From Cryobacterium tepidiphilum (GTDB taxonomy: Bacteria > Actinomycetota > Actinomycetes > Actinomycetales > Microbacteriaceae), in contig NZ_RDSR01000006.1 in the NCBI RefSeq assembly GCF_003716325.1, forward strand, positions 81,272 to 145,271: a stretch of 64,000 bases of DNA, written 5' to 3'. The position numbers and the translations under genes were made by a program. Below are positions 1-10,434 of the stretch, in pieces (positions within the stretch are counted from its first letter, which is position 1; the number at the start of each line of letters is the position of its first letter). The notes beneath the pieces were generated by a model. That model was not told where the DNA came from. It was given only the letters and a program-made list of their open reading frames with translations, and ran no database searches.

Positions 1-2
1 AG

Positions 3-298
3 GCGCTGTCGCCCCGGCTGCTCAACACCCACCCCGCCTACCTGCCGGAGTTCCCCGGCGCGCACGGCGTGCGCGATGCCCTGGCCGCCGGGGTGCAGGA
101 GTCGGGTGCCAGCATCATCGTGGTCGACGAAGGCGTCGATGCCGGTCCGATCCTCGCCCAGGAGCGGGTGGCGGTGTTGCCCGGCGACACCGAGCACTCG
201 CTGCACGAGCGCATCAAGACCGTCGAACGCCGGCTGCTCGTGCAGGCCGTGCTCGACATCGCCAACGGAAACCTCGAACTCAAGGAGCAGTCACGCGC

Positions 299-302
<4 letters not shown>
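3..302 (+). CDS. purN: Phosphoribosylglycinamide formyltransferase, C-terminal part (gene enters from the left edge)
   Basis: PurN transfers a formyl group from 10-formyl-THF to GAR, the third step of purine synthesis. Only the last 99 residues are inside the window. The visible [12 protein letters not shown] stretch carries the Asn and His of the GART active site, and [10 protein letters not shown] carries the catalytic Asp. The stop codon overlaps the purH start (ATGA), so the two genes are translationally coupled. The distinction from PurU rests on the lack of a visible ACT domain, which cannot be checked because the N-terminus is missing, and on adjacency to purH. Confidence 0.93.
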
Positions 303-1984
<1,682 letters not shown>

Positions 1985-2022
1985 CCTCGAGCCGTTCTCG
2001 CTGCGCGCGCTCGGCCTCCGTC

Positions 2023-2340
2023 GACCACGTTTCGGCGAGTCGCGCCCGCTTCCGCGGGTCGCGCCCGCTCCAGCGGTAGCGCGCCGCCGAAGGGGTAGCG
2101 GCGGCGGGTGCGTGGTGCCGCGCGTGGGCGGCGGCGGGTCTGCGCGGTGGCGAGCGGATGCTGTGCTGGGTGTTGCGGGCGGCATCCGTTGCCTGCGCCG
2201 ACCTCATTTCGGCGAACCGCGCCCTCGTCCGCGGGTCGCACCCGCTCCAGCGGTAGCGCGCCGCCGAAGGGGTAGCGGCGGCGGGTCGGCGCGGTGGGGA
2301 GAGCGGATGCCGCGCGGGGGTGTTGCGCGGAGCATCCGTT
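2023..2340 (+). repeat. Tandem intergenic repeat, two units of about 150-165 bp
   Basis: The gap between purH and the ABC exporter holds two diverged copies of one unit, about 2023-2190 and 2195-2340. Each starts with TTTCGGCGA, contains CCGCTCCAGCGGTAGCG and GGGGTAGCGGCGGCGGGT in the same order, and ends with an inverted pair GCGGATGC ... GCATCCGTT. No convincing gene lies in it. A related sequence in inverted orientation is found near 41030-41128, so this is a dispersed family rather than a local duplication only. Confidence 0.75.
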
Positions 2341-2352
2341 CAGCCATATGCT
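2323..2352 (+). promoter_or_regulatory. Putative promoter upstream of the small ORF and ABC exporter genes
   Basis: TTGCGC (2323-2328) and TATGCT (2347-2352) are separated by 18 bp, a reasonable sigma70-type spacing for an actinobacterium. It lies at the end of the tandem repeat and about 290 bp before the first exporter gene. Prediction by eye only. Confidence 0.35.
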
Positions 2353-2408
2353 GTAAGGCTGCCTGACCCGGGGGCACGGAAGACCACAGAAGCGCTCAGG
2401 AGGCCACG

Positions 2409-2498
2409 ATGACATCGACACCACTGCTCACGATCGCCCCGTTCGCGACCGCCGGCACAGTGCTCGGCGCCTCCGCGGCTCGTCGGCAGGCGAGCTAG
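2409..2498 (+). CDS. Possible 29-residue leader or small protein
   Basis: A short frame begins with ATG five bases after a strong AGGAGG (2398-2403) and ends in TAG. The product starts [16 protein letters not shown] and ends in ARRQAS. It lies 60 bp after the putative promoter and 145 bp before the ABC exporter. It could be a regulatory leader peptide or a chance frame. The strong ribosome site is the only real support. Confidence 0.3.
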   Translation: MTSTPLLTIAPFATAGTVLGASAARRQAS

Positions 2499-2643
2499 CC
2501 CAGAGCCTTCAGCGCCCAAAGCGCCGCACCACCGCACCACCGCATCCGCCTCGGCCGCCGTTTTCGGCGCGACCATCGGCGACCTCTTTCAACGAGCCCG
2601 TGAACATCCCCGGCCTCCGCACGCACATTTTCAGGACTGGACA

Positions 2644-4476
2644 ATGACGGCCACCTCAGCCCACCCCCCACACGCGCCGCGTCGGAACACCTTCCAGACG
2701 CTCCTGCGCCTCTACCCCTATGCCAAGCCGGCCCTGCCGCGCATCTACCTCGGAATGGTGGCCGCGCTCCTGGCCGGCCTCGTCGCCCTCGCCATCCCGC
2801 AGGTGCTGCAGCGCCTGGTCGACGGCCCGCTGTCGCACCGCGACGCCCGCGACATCTGGCCGGCCGTGGCCCTCGTGCTCGTGCTCGGCGTGCTCGAGGC
2901 CGTGATGATCGCGCTGCGGCGCTGGTTCGTGCTGACCCCGGGCACGCACGTCGAGGCGCGCCTGCGCAACAGCCTGTACACGCGCCTGCAGGACCTTCCC
3001 GTGACGTTCCACGACCGCTGGCCGAGCGGGCAGCTGCTCTCCCGGGCGGTCAGCGACCTGAACCTGATCCGGCGCTGGATCTCCTTCGGCCTGGTGCTCT
3101 TCGTCGTGAACTTCCTCACCATCGTCGTCGGCTTCGCGATCCTCGTCGCCATGAACTGGATGCTCGGCCTGATCTTCCTCGTCTGCTCGGTCCCGCTGTG
3201 GGTCTACGGCTACGTGTTCGAGAAGAAGTACTCCGTGGTCGCCCGGCGCAGCCAGGACCAGGCCGGCGACCTGGCGACGGCCGTCGAGGAGTCGGTGCAC
3301 GGCATCCGCGTGCTGAAGGCGTTCGGGCGCGGCAAGTACGCGCTGGCGAACTTCGAGTCGCAGGCGGAGAGCCTGCGCGGCACCGAGATCGAGAAGGCGC
3401 GGGCGATCGCCGGAATCTGGCTGTGGCTGCTGCTGGTTCCCGATGTGGCATTCGCCCTGTCGCTCGTCGCCGGCGTGTGGCTCGCCGGGCAGGGCGACCT
3501 CTCGGTGGGAGAACTCGTCGCGTTCTTCGCGACGGCCACGGTGCTGCGGTTCCCGATCGAGTCGATCGGGTTCCTGCTCTCGATGACGTTCGACACGCGC
3601 ACCGCGACGGATCGCTTCTTCGACATCCTCGACGCGCCGAACACGATCACCGACCCGGCGCATCCGCTGACGCTGGCGGAGCCGCGCGGTGAGCTCGCGT
3701 TCAACGACGTGCACTTCCGGTACCACGACTCCCCGGAGCGCTTCCCCGACCTCCTCGACGGCGTGGACCTCGTGCTCCAGCCGGGGGAGACCATGGCGCT
3801 CGTGGGGCTGACCGGCTCCGGCAAGTCAACGCTCACCTCGCTCACCACCCGGCTCTACGACGTGACGGGCGGGTCGATCACGCTCGATGGCGTGGATGTG
3901 CGCGACTTCAGCCGTGAGGAGCTGCGCACGCACCTGGCGATGGCGTTCGAGGACGCGACGTTGTTCTCGGCATCCGTTCGCGACAACGTGCTGCTCGGCC
4001 GGCCCGAGCTCGCCGAGCGCAGCCCAGAAGCGGATGCGGTGCTCGCCGAGGCGCTGCAGGTGGCGCAGGCCGGGTTCGTGCACGACCTGCCCGAGGGCGC
4101 CGACACGAAGGTGGGCGAAGAGGGCATGAGTCTCTCCGGCGGGCAGCGACAGCGCCTCGCCCTGGCTCGCGCCGTCGCGGCCGCCCCCGCGGTGCTCGTG
4201 CTGGACGACCCGCTGTCGGCCCTCGACGTCGACACCGAGGCGCTCGTGGAGGAGGCGCTGCGGCGCGTGCTGGCGTCGACGACCGCGCTGATCGTGGCGC
4301 ACCGCCCGTCGACGGTGATGCTGGCCGACCGGGTGGCGCTGCTGGAGAACGGCAGGATCACCGCGGTGGGCACCCATTCCGAGCTGCTCGCCACGAACGA
4401 GCACTACGCCTTCGTGATCTCGAGCCTCGAGGACGAAGAACGACGAGAGTCGCGCCGATTGGAGGACTCGCTGTGA
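2644..4476 (+). CDS. ABC exporter half-transporter, subunit A (degenerate ATP site)
   Basis: A 610-residue fused permease and ATPase of the multidrug/lipid exporter type. Six membrane segments lie in roughly residues 30-330. The ATPase follows with Walker [10 protein letters not shown] near residue 390, signature LSGGQRQR near 495 and Walker [13 protein letters not shown] near 520. The residue after the Walker B Asp is Asp instead of the catalytic Glu, which is typical of one half of heterodimeric exporters. The next gene overlaps its stop by four bases and encodes the partner. Substrate unknown. The start ATG follows a weak GGAC-rich site. Confidence 0.92.
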   Translation: MTATSAHPPHAPRRNTFQTLLRLYPYAKPALPRIYLGMVAALLAGLVALAIPQVLQRLVDGPLSHRDARDIWPAVALVLVLGVLEAVMIALRRWFVLTPGTHVEARLRNSLYTRLQDLPVTFHDRWPSGQLLSRAVSDLNLIRRWISFGLVLFVVNFLTIVVGFAILVAMNWMLGLIFLVCSVPLWVYGYVFEKKYSVVARRSQDQAGDLATAVEESVHGIRVLKAFGRGKYALANFESQAESLRGTEIEKARAIAGIWLWLLLVPDVAFALSLVAGVWLAGQGDLSVGELVAFFATATVLRFPIESIGFLLSMTFDTRTATDRFFDILDAPNTITDPAHPLTLAEPRGELAFNDVHFRYHDSPERFPDLLDGVDLVLQPGETMALVGLTGSGKSTLTSLTTRLYDVTGGSITLDGVDVRDFSREELRTHLAMAFEDATLFSASVRDNVLLGRPELAERSPEADAVLAEALQVAQAGFVHDLPEGADTKVGEEGMSLSGGQRQRLALARAVAAAPAVLVLDDPLSALDVDTEALVEEALRRVLASTTALIVAHRPSTVMLADRVALLENGRITAVGTHSELLATNEHYAFVISSLEDEERRESRRLEDSL

Positions 4477-6278
4477 GTGTGACCGGAGTTCAGGGTGAGG
4501 AGCGCGACGACTTCACCAAGAGGGAGAGCGCCCAGATGCGCGGGCGCTCGCTGCGCCTGCTCGGTTCGCTGCTGCATCCGCTGCGCTGGCGGGTGGGCCT
4601 GGCCATGCTGGTCGTCGTCGTGTCGACGGGCGCGCAGGTGGCGGGCCCGGCGCTGATCGCGATCGGGATCGACCGCGGGCTGCCGGCGCTGCTCGACCAG
4701 GACTGGGTGCCGCTCGCGGCCACCGGGGCCGTCTACATCGTCACCGGCGTCGTCGGGGCGCTCCTCATCGCCTGGTACACGGTGCTCTCCGCGCGCATCA
4801 GCCAGGCGATCCTCATCGACCTGCGCAAGCGGGTCTTCCTGCACACGCAGAAGCTGAGCCTCGAGTTCCACGAGTCGTACACGTCGGGCCGCATCATCTC
4901 CCGGCAGACCAGCGATATCGACGCGATCCGGGAGCTCCTCGACGACGGCATCAACCAGCTCGTGCAGGGCGTGCTCTACATGGTGTTCACGGCCGTCGCG
5001 CTGTTCGCGGTCGACGGGGTGAGCGGGCTCGTGCTGTTCGTCTCGCTCGTGCCGCTCGCGGTGCTCACCCGCTGGTTCCAGGTGCGCTCGCAGAAGCTGT
5101 TCCGGCAGTCGCGCGTCGCGTCGGCCCGCATGATCGTGCACTTCGTCGAGACCATGACCGGCATCCGTGCGGTGAAGGCGTTCCGCAAGGAGAAGCGCAA
5201 CGAGGCCGAGTTCGGCCGGCTCGTCGAGGAGTACCGCGACGTGAACGGGCGCGTCATCCAGCTGTTCGGCATCTTCGACCCGGGCCTGGTGCTCATCGGC
5301 AACGTCACGGTGGCGATCGTGCTGCTCGTTGGCGGGTTCCGGGTAGCGGATGACCAGCTCACCATCGGCGCACTGCTGGCGGCGTTGCTCTACACGCGTC
5401 GCTTCTTCGACCCGATGGAGGAGATGGCGATGTTCTACAACTCCTACCAGTCGGCGGCGGCGGCGCTGGAGAAGATCTCGGGCGTGCTCGAGGAGCGACC
5501 CGGCGTGCCCGACCCGGTGCAGCCGGTGGACCTCTGGACCGCGCGCGGAGAGGTGCGCTTCGAGAACGTGCAGTTCGCCTACAAGACGGACCGCGTCATC
5601 CTTCCGCAGTTCGACCTGGTGATGCCGGCCGGGCAGACGATCGCGCTCGTCGGGTCGACGGGCGCCGGCAAGTCGACGCTCGCGAAGCTCATCTCGCGGT
5701 TCTACGACCCCACCGAGGGGCGCGTGCTGCTCGACGGGGTGGACCTGCGCGACCTGCACCCGAAGGACCTCCGCCGCGCGATCGTCATGGTGACGCAGGA
5801 GGCGTACCTGTTCAGCGGGTCGGTGGCCGACAACATCGCCATCGGCAAACCGGATGCGAGTCTCGAGGAGATCCAGCGCGCGGCCCGGGCGGTGGGGGCG
5901 CACGAGTTCATCGAGGCGCTGCCCGACGGGTATGACACCGATGTGAACAAGCGCGGCGGCCGGGTGTCGGCGGGGCAGCGCCAGCTGATCTCGTTCGCGC
6001 GGGCGTTCCTGGCCGACCCGGCGGTGCTGATCCTCGACGAGGCCACCTCGTCGCTCGACATCCCGAGCGAGCGGCTGGTGCAGGAGGGGCTGCAGACACT
6101 GCTGGCCGACCGCACGGCCGTGATCATCGCGCACCGGCTGTCGACCGTGGCGATCGCCGACCGCGTGCTCGTGATGGAGCGCGGGGTCGTGGTGGAGGAC
6201 GGTTCGCCGGACGACCTCATCGGCGGGACGGGCCGGTTCGCGCAGCTGCACGCGGCCTGGCGCGACTCGCTGGTGTAG
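4473..6278 (+). CDS. ABC exporter half-transporter, subunit B (catalytic ATP site)
   Basis: A 601-residue fused permease-ATPase partner of the preceding gene. The GTG start overlaps the upstream TGA. Membrane segments occupy about residues 35-310. Walker A is GSTGAGKST near 392 and Walker [12 protein letters not shown] near 520 has the canonical Glu. The signature motif is altered, VSAGQRQ instead of LSGGQ. In a heterodimer this signature faces the Walker motifs of subunit A, so both deviations fall in the same composite ATP site. This is the pattern of BmrCD and TM287/288. Confidence 0.92.
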   Translation: MSVTGVQGEERDDFTKRESAQMRGRSLRLLGSLLHPLRWRVGLAMLVVVVSTGAQVAGPALIAIGIDRGLPALLDQDWVPLAATGAVYIVTGVVGALLIAWYTVLSARISQAILIDLRKRVFLHTQKLSLEFHESYTSGRIISRQTSDIDAIRELLDDGINQLVQGVLYMVFTAVALFAVDGVSGLVLFVSLVPLAVLTRWFQVRSQKLFRQSRVASARMIVHFVETMTGIRAVKAFRKEKRNEAEFGRLVEEYRDVNGRVIQLFGIFDPGLVLIGNVTVAIVLLVGGFRVADDQLTIGALLAALLYTRRFFDPMEEMAMFYNSYQSAAAALEKISGVLEERPGVPDPVQPVDLWTARGEVRFENVQFAYKTDRVILPQFDLVMPAGQTIALVGSTGAGKSTLAKLISRFYDPTEGRVLLDGVDLRDLHPKDLRRAIVMVTQEAYLFSGSVADNIAIGKPDASLEEIQRAARAVGAHEFIEALPDGYDTDVNKRGGRVSAGQRQLISFARAFLADPAVLILDEATSSLDIPSERLVQEGLQTLLADRTAVIIAHRLSTVAIADRVLVMERGVVVEDGSPDDLIGGTGRFAQLHAAWRDSLV

Positions 6279-6287
6279 CTCCGGCTT

Positions 6288-6347
6288 GTGAGGGGTCAAC
6301 ATTTCCTAGTGGCAGAGCGGTCACACTAGGAAGAGTTGGCCCCTCAC
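6288..6347. repeat. 60-bp palindromic element between convergent genes
   Basis: Inverted arms GTGAGGGGTCAAC-ATTTCCTAGTG and CACTAGGAA-GAGTTGGCCCCTCAC enclose a 12-base loop. It starts ten bases after the stop of the ABC gene and ends four bases before the stop of the leftward alkyltransferase-like gene. It could act as a two-way terminator, but there is no T-run on either side. Confidence 0.7.
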
Positions 6348-6350
6348 GCG

Positions 6351-6680
6351 TCACTCGCCCGGCGACCAGCGGGCCGACGCGTAGTCGACGCGGTAGGCAT
6401 CCGTTGTCGCAACGGATGCCGGCACCAGCGGCGTGCCCTCGGCCCGGTAGTGCTCGAGGGCGCGGTTCTCGTGGCACACGGGCGGATGCCCGCCGGCGCG
6501 GATGACGCGCCACCACGGCACGTCGGAGCCGTAGCGCGCCATCACCTGGCCGACCACGCGGGCCCCGCGGGAGCCGAGCGTGGCGGCGATGTCGCCGTAC
6601 GTCATGACGCGCCCCGGCGGGATCGCGTCGACGATGTCGAGCACGTGCGCGACGAACTCGCTCTCGGGGCTGAGTGCCAT
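6351..6680 (-). CDS. Alkyltransferase-like protein (MGMT family without active Cys)
   Basis: A 109-residue protein of the O6-alkylguanine-DNA alkyltransferase fold. The DNA-binding part is visible (PPGRVMTYGDIAA, then ARVVGQVMAR). The active-site PCHRV motif of true MGMT is replaced by PWWRVIRAGG, as in alkyltransferase-like (ATL) proteins, which bind alkylated guanine and hand it to nucleotide-excision repair. Such proteins are about 100-110 residues long. The gene carries an 11-bp-arm inverted pair of the GGCATCCG word (6396-6420). A GNAT gene lies nine bases upstream on the same strand. Confidence 0.88.
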   Translation of the reverse strand: MALSPESEFVAHVLDIVDAIPPGRVMTYGDIAATLGSRGARVVGQVMARYGSDVPWWRVIRAGGHPPVCHENRALEHYRAEGTPLVPASVATTDAYRVDYASARWSPGE

Positions 6681-6689
6681 GGCCGCGCG

Positions 6690-7148
6690 CTACAGCTGCA
6701 GCGCGCCGATTACCTCGCCGTACTGCGTCTCGCCGACGTCGCGGAAGCCGATGCGGTGGAAGAACGCCTCCGGGCCTGCCTCGCCCGGCTCCCAGATGAC
6801 GGTGATGTGGTCGAAGCCGCGCTTCTTGGCCTCGTCGGCGAGGGCGTGTGCGGCGAAGGTGCCGACGCCCTGGCCCTGCACGTCGGCGTCGACGTTGATG
6901 CGCCAGATGCAGGCGCGCAGCTCCTCGTGGTCGGAGTCGGGGTCGAAATTGCCGTGGATGAATCCCACGACGCGGTCGTCCTGCAGCACGACGCGCTGCC
7001 AGGCCGTGGCCGGGTTCACCGTCGCGGCGGCCACCGAGTAGGTGACCGGGGCGATGAACTGTTCCTGCCCGGGTTTGAGGCTCAGGCCGTTCGCGGCGAC
7101 GACGTTGCCAGCGGACAGTTCTTCAAGTCTGAGCTCACCCATGCCCAT
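6690..7148 (-). CDS. GNAT family N-acetyltransferase
   Basis: A 152-residue single-domain GNAT. The acetyl-CoA loop is seen in NVDADVQGQGVGTFAAHALA, followed by a conserved C-terminal FFHRIGF segment. This type resembles diamine/spermidine acetyltransferases in layout, but the substrate cannot be told. Two ATG codons lie close together (7148 and 7142) and neither has a good ribosome site. It is transcribed toward the ATL gene nine bases downstream, probably in one transcript. It diverges from icd. Confidence 0.82.
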   Translation of the reverse strand: MGMGELRLEELSAGNVVAANGLSLKPGQEQFIAPVTYSVAAATVNPATAWQRVVLQDDRVVGFIHGNFDPDSDHEELRACIWRINVDADVQGQGVGTFAAHALADEAKKRGFDHITVIWEPGEAGPEAFFHRIGFRDVGETQYGEVIGALQL

Positions 7149-7219
7149 CACGCTATCGTGCGACGGGCCGCGGCGGGTAGTCCGGGCGTGCGATGGCGGC
7201 GTTCCACGGTAAAACTGTC

Positions 7220-7247
7220 TTGATGTCGAGATACTTTCCCGTAGCAT
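7220..7247 (+). promoter_or_regulatory. Putative icd promoter
   Basis: TTGATG (7220-7225) and TAGCAT (7242-7247) are spaced by 16 bp, about 43 bp before the icd start. This lies in the gap between the divergent GNAT and icd genes. Inferred by eye. Confidence 0.4.
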
Positions 7248-7289
7248 GGGCCATGGCCACTCGGCCCCCGACCACGTAAGGCGATCCCA

Positions 7290-8504
7290 ATGGCGAAGAT
7301 CACAGTTGAAGGCACGGTCGTCGAAGTCGACGGCGACGAGATGACCCGCATCATCTGGCAGGCGATCAAAGAGTCGCTCATCCTCCCGTACGTCGACGTG
7401 AACCTCGAGTACTACGACCTCTCGATTCAGAAGCGTGACGAAACGGATGACCAGATCACCGTCGACGCGGCGCACGCGATCCAGAAACACGGCGTCGGCG
7501 TCAAGTGCGCCACGATCACGCCGGATGAGGCCCGCGTCGAGGAGTTCGGCCTGAAGAAGATGTGGCGGTCGCCGAACGGCACCATCCGCAACATCCTGGG
7601 CGGCACGATCTTCCGTGAGCCGATCATCATCTCGAACATCCCGCGGCTGGTGCCGGGCTGGAACAAGCCGATCATCATCGGCCGGCACGCGTTCGGCGAC
7701 CAGTACCGCGCCACCGACTTCCGCTTCGACGGCCCCGGCACCCTCACCATGACCTTCACGCCGACCGATGGCGGCGAGCCGCAGCAGTTCGAGGTCTTCC
7801 AGGCTCCGGGCAGCGGGGTGGCCATGGGCATGTACAATCTCGACGAGCCCATCCGCGACTTCGCCCGCGCCTCGCTCACCTACGGCCTGCAGCGCAGCTA
7901 CCCCGTGTACCTCTCCACCAAGAACACGATCCTCAAGGCGTACGACGGCCGGTTCAAGGACCTGTTCCAGGAGGTCTTCGACGCCGAGTTCCAGGACCGG
8001 TTCGACGCCGCGGGCCTCACCTACGAGCACCGTCTCATCGACGACATGGTCGCGTCATCCCTCAAGTGGGAGGGCGGCTACGTCTGGGCCTGCAAGAACT
8101 ACGACGGCGACGTGCAGTCCGACACAGTCGCGCAGGGCTTCGGTTCGCTGGGCCTCATGACCAGCGTGCTCACCACGCCTGACGGCTCGATCGTGGAGGC
8201 GGAGGCCGCGCACGGCACCGTGACGCGGCACTTCCGGCAGCACCAGGCCGGCAAGCCCACCTCGACGAACCCGATCGCCTCGATCTACGCCTGGACGCGG
8301 GGCCTTGCCCATCGCGGCACGCTCGACGGCAACCAAGAGCTCATCGACTTCTCGCACACGCTCGAAGACGTCGTCGTGAAGACCGTCGAGAGCGGCAAGA
8401 TGACGAAGGACCTCGCGCTCCTCGTCGGACCCGACCAGGGCTACCTCACCACCGAGGAGTTCCTGGCCGCGCTCGCCGAGAACCTGCAGGCCCGCCTGGC
8501 CTAG
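7290..8504 (+). CDS. icd: NADP-dependent isocitrate dehydrogenase (homodimeric type)
   Basis: Converts isocitrate to 2-oxoglutarate in the TCA cycle. The 404-residue length and the sequence ([11 protein letters not shown], then KSPNGT-type [27 protein letters not shown]) are of the subfamily shared with eukaryotic IDH, not the E. coli type. The start has an AAGGCGA ribosome site. It is a monocistronic unit followed by an intergenic region with palindromic elements. Confidence 0.96.
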   Translation: MAKITVEGTVVEVDGDEMTRIIWQAIKESLILPYVDVNLEYYDLSIQKRDETDDQITVDAAHAIQKHGVGVKCATITPDEARVEEFGLKKMWRSPNGTIRNILGGTIFREPIIISNIPRLVPGWNKPIIIGRHAFGDQYRATDFRFDGPGTLTMTFTPTDGGEPQQFEVFQAPGSGVAMGMYNLDEPIRDFARASLTYGLQRSYPVYLSTKNTILKAYDGRFKDLFQEVFDAEFQDRFDAAGLTYEHRLIDDMVASSLKWEGGYVWACKNYDGDVQSDTVAQGFGSLGLMTSVLTTPDGSIVEAEAAHGTVTRHFRQHQAGKPTSTNPIASIYAWTRGLAHRGTLDGNQELIDFSHTLEDVVVKTVESGKMTKDLALLVGPDQGYLTTEEFLAALAENLQARLA

Positions 8505-8577
8505 GCAGCCGCAGCCGGCCCGGTGCCTGCTGCTGGATTCCCGCCGCGCCCGGTGCAGCCGTTCTCGTCTCCTCGCC

Positions 8578-8674
8578 GTCGCCAACTCCGGAGATCCGTG
8601 CGGCTGAGGCGGAAGTGCCGCACTTATCCGCGCCCTGCCGCTGCGGCCGCGGTCGTTCTTCCGGAGTTAGCAAC
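8578..8674. repeat. Palindrome-ended element, family A, copy 1
   Basis: Ends are GTCGCCAACTCCGG (8578-8591) and CCGGAGTTAGCAAC (8661-8674), 12 of 14 positions complementary (the two exceptions are G-T type). An inner hairpin GTGCGGC/GCCGCAC is present. The 97-bp length matches copies at 8740-8835 and 28367-28464, while the interior differs. Confidence 0.8.
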
Positions 8675-8739
8675 CCCGGGCTGCAGCGGGATGCCGCCTC
8701 CACCGGCGCAAGCGCGTACTGTGCCGTCCGAATGTCCCT

Positions 8740-8835
8740 GTTGCTAACTCCGGCGATTTTTCCGGCGCTCTGGAAATTTCCGCACTGGTTCGGCGGGGCA
8801 CCCGCGCTCGGGTGCGGATTCCCGGAGTTAGCAAC
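8740..8835. repeat. Palindrome-ended element, family A, copy 2
   Basis: Perfect 14-bp inverted ends GTTGCTAACTCCGG (8740-8753) and CCGGAGTTAGCAAC (8822-8835), total 96 bp. The interior has its own hairpin GCACCCG/CGGGTGC. It lies 65 bp after copy 1 in the icd downstream gap. The whole gap (8505-8890) holds no gene. Confidence 0.82.
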
Positions 8836-8890
8836 AGCGGGGCAGCGGATGCCGCGGGTGCGGGTGCGGGTGCAGGGATAGGGTGCGGGC

Positions 8891-9199
8891 ATGGGCGACG
8901 ATGCGAACAAGGATGCGCGTGGGCGCCTCGTGGAGGACCGGCTCATTCTTGAACGGCACGGCAGGAACGAACGACGGATCGGCTGGAGCCTCATCGGCGT
9001 CGGTGCAGTATTGCTCATCGGGAGCACGATCGTGTCTTTCCTGGGAAGTTGGGTCGGGGTCGGGGGCGGGCTCATCGGGGGCAGCCTCGTACCGCTGCTC
9101 GCCGGCATTTTGTGGCTCCGCGAGGGCAAGAAGACACTGGCCTTCGACCGGGAGCAGGCAGGGATGACGGACGAGGCGCCCTCTCAGGGCGCTGAATAG
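8891..9199 (+). CDS. Small two-helix membrane protein
   Basis: A 102-residue protein of unknown function. A charged N-terminus (about residues 1-30) precedes two membrane segments (about 32-56 and 59-78), and the C-terminus is polar. I do not recognise the family. The ATG is six bases after a TAGGGT -10 box (8879-8884), so the transcript is probably leaderless. The lipoprotein gene 57 bp downstream has its own -10-like TAGGAT. Confidence 0.7.
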   Translation: MGDDANKDARGRLVEDRLILERHGRNERRIGWSLIGVGAVLLIGSTIVSFLGSWVGVGGGLIGGSLVPLLAGILWLREGKKTLAFDREQAGMTDEAPSQGAE

Positions 9200-9256
9200 C
9201 ATGGCGGCAGAGGACGGCCAGGCGATAGGATCGCTCAACTGATCGGGGGATCTGTA

Positions 9257-9727
9257 ATGCGGAAGGCCTGGCCACTCGTGCCACTGCTCGCGCTGACGGC
9301 GGTGCTGCTCACCGGTTGCTCACTCGGCGGCGGCGCGCAGCACGCCGAGGACCTCGCCCAGGCGAAGCAGCAGATGTGGGAAGAAGACGGACACGAGGGT
9401 CCGTTGCCGGCGCTCGACGAGGCATCCGTGACGGCGAACACGGTGGCCCTCGCCCACGTCACCGAGCGCATGCTCAACGAGGGGCGGTACCCGGGCGCCT
9501 GCGACGAGTTGCGTGATGCCGCAGGCGCCGTCTACCTGGCCACCTTCTACGACGTGCAACAGCAGAAGATCTTCAACCTGATCACCCAGGCGCTGCCCGA
9601 CGCGCTCGAGCACTGCGACGACGCCGACTGGGAGTCGGCACGGCCGCTGGTGCTCAATCTCGACAGCATGGCGCACTACTACATCGGCGGCTACGCCTGG
9701 GATGAGTGGCAGGCCAGCCGCGACTGA
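9257..9727 (+). CDS. Putative secreted lipoprotein
   Basis: A 156-residue protein. The signal peptide with lipobox LLTGC (Cys near residue 21) predicts lipid anchoring to the outer face of the membrane. The mature part is acidic and helical, with no recognised domain. The start has GGGGGA nearby. It is convergent with the ABC ATPase operon to the right (gap of 14 bp). Confidence 0.75.
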   Translation: MRKAWPLVPLLALTAVLLTGCSLGGGAQHAEDLAQAKQQMWEEDGHEGPLPALDEASVTANTVALAHVTERMLNEGRYPGACDELRDAAGAVYLATFYDVQQQKIFNLITQALPDALEHCDDADWESARPLVLNLDSMAHYYIGGYAWDEWQASRD

Positions 9728-9741
9728 CCGCGGGCGCCGGC

Positions 9742-10434
9742 CTAACTCGCGGAAACGACCCGGCCGTCGTGCAACTCCACCACCCGGTCGGCGCGGCGGA
9801 TGAGCAGCGGGTCGTGCGTCGCCACGATGGCCGCGACGCCCTCCGAGTGCACGAGGTCCGCGATGAGATCCATGACGGATGCCGCGGTCGCGCTGTCGAG
9901 CTGGCCCGTCGGTTCGTCGGCGATCAGGATGCTCGGCCGCGCGATGAGCGCGCGCGCCAGTCCCACCCGCTGCTGCTGGCCCCCGGAGAGTTCGTAGGGA
10001 CGCTGGGCGCCGTGCTCGCCGAGGCCCACCAGCTCGAGCATGGCGGCCACGCGCTCGTCGCGCTCGGCGGCATCCGTCGCCTGGATGCGCAGCGGCACCT
10101 CGACGTTCTCGCTCGCCGAGAAGACCGGGATCAGCCCGAACGCCTGGAAGACGTAACCCAGCCGCGTGCGGCGCAGCTCCGCGAGCGCGCGTTCGCCCAT
10201 GCCGCCGAGGTCCTGCCCGTCGAGCCACACCTGTCCCGAGTCCGGCCGGTCGAGGCCGCCGAGGATGTTCAGCAGCGTGGTCTTGCCCGAGCCGCTCGGC
10301 CCACGCACGACGAGCAGCTCGCCCGCCCCCACCGCCAGGCTCACATCGCGCAGGGCGTGCACGTCACCGCCCGGCATGCGGAATGAACGACTGACGGATG
10401 CCGCACGCGCGACGCTTGCACCGGTGGCGGTCAT
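9742..10434 (-). CDS. ABC transporter ATPase (LolD/MacB type), last gene of the FtsX-type operon
   Basis: A 230-residue ATPase. Walker A is GPSGSGKTT, the signature is LSGGQQQR and Walker B is ILIADEPTGQLD, all typical of the LolD/MacB group that works with FtsX-like permeases. The ATG at 10434 is chosen because it follows a GGGGGA site and overlaps the TGA of the previous gene (ATGA). A longer upstream frame would run into that gene. It probably energises one of the two large permeases upstream. Confidence 0.9.
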   Translation of the reverse strand: MTATGASVARAASVSRSFRMPGGDVHALRDVSLAVGAGELLVVRGPSGSGKTTLLNILGGLDRPDSGQVWLDGQDLGGMGERALAELRRTRLGYVFQAFGLIPVFSASENVEVPLRIQATDAAERDERVAAMLELVGLGEHGAQRPYELSGGQQQRVGLARALIARPSILIADEPTGQLDSATAASVMDLIADLVHSEGVAAIVATHDPLLIRRADRVVELHDGRVVSAS

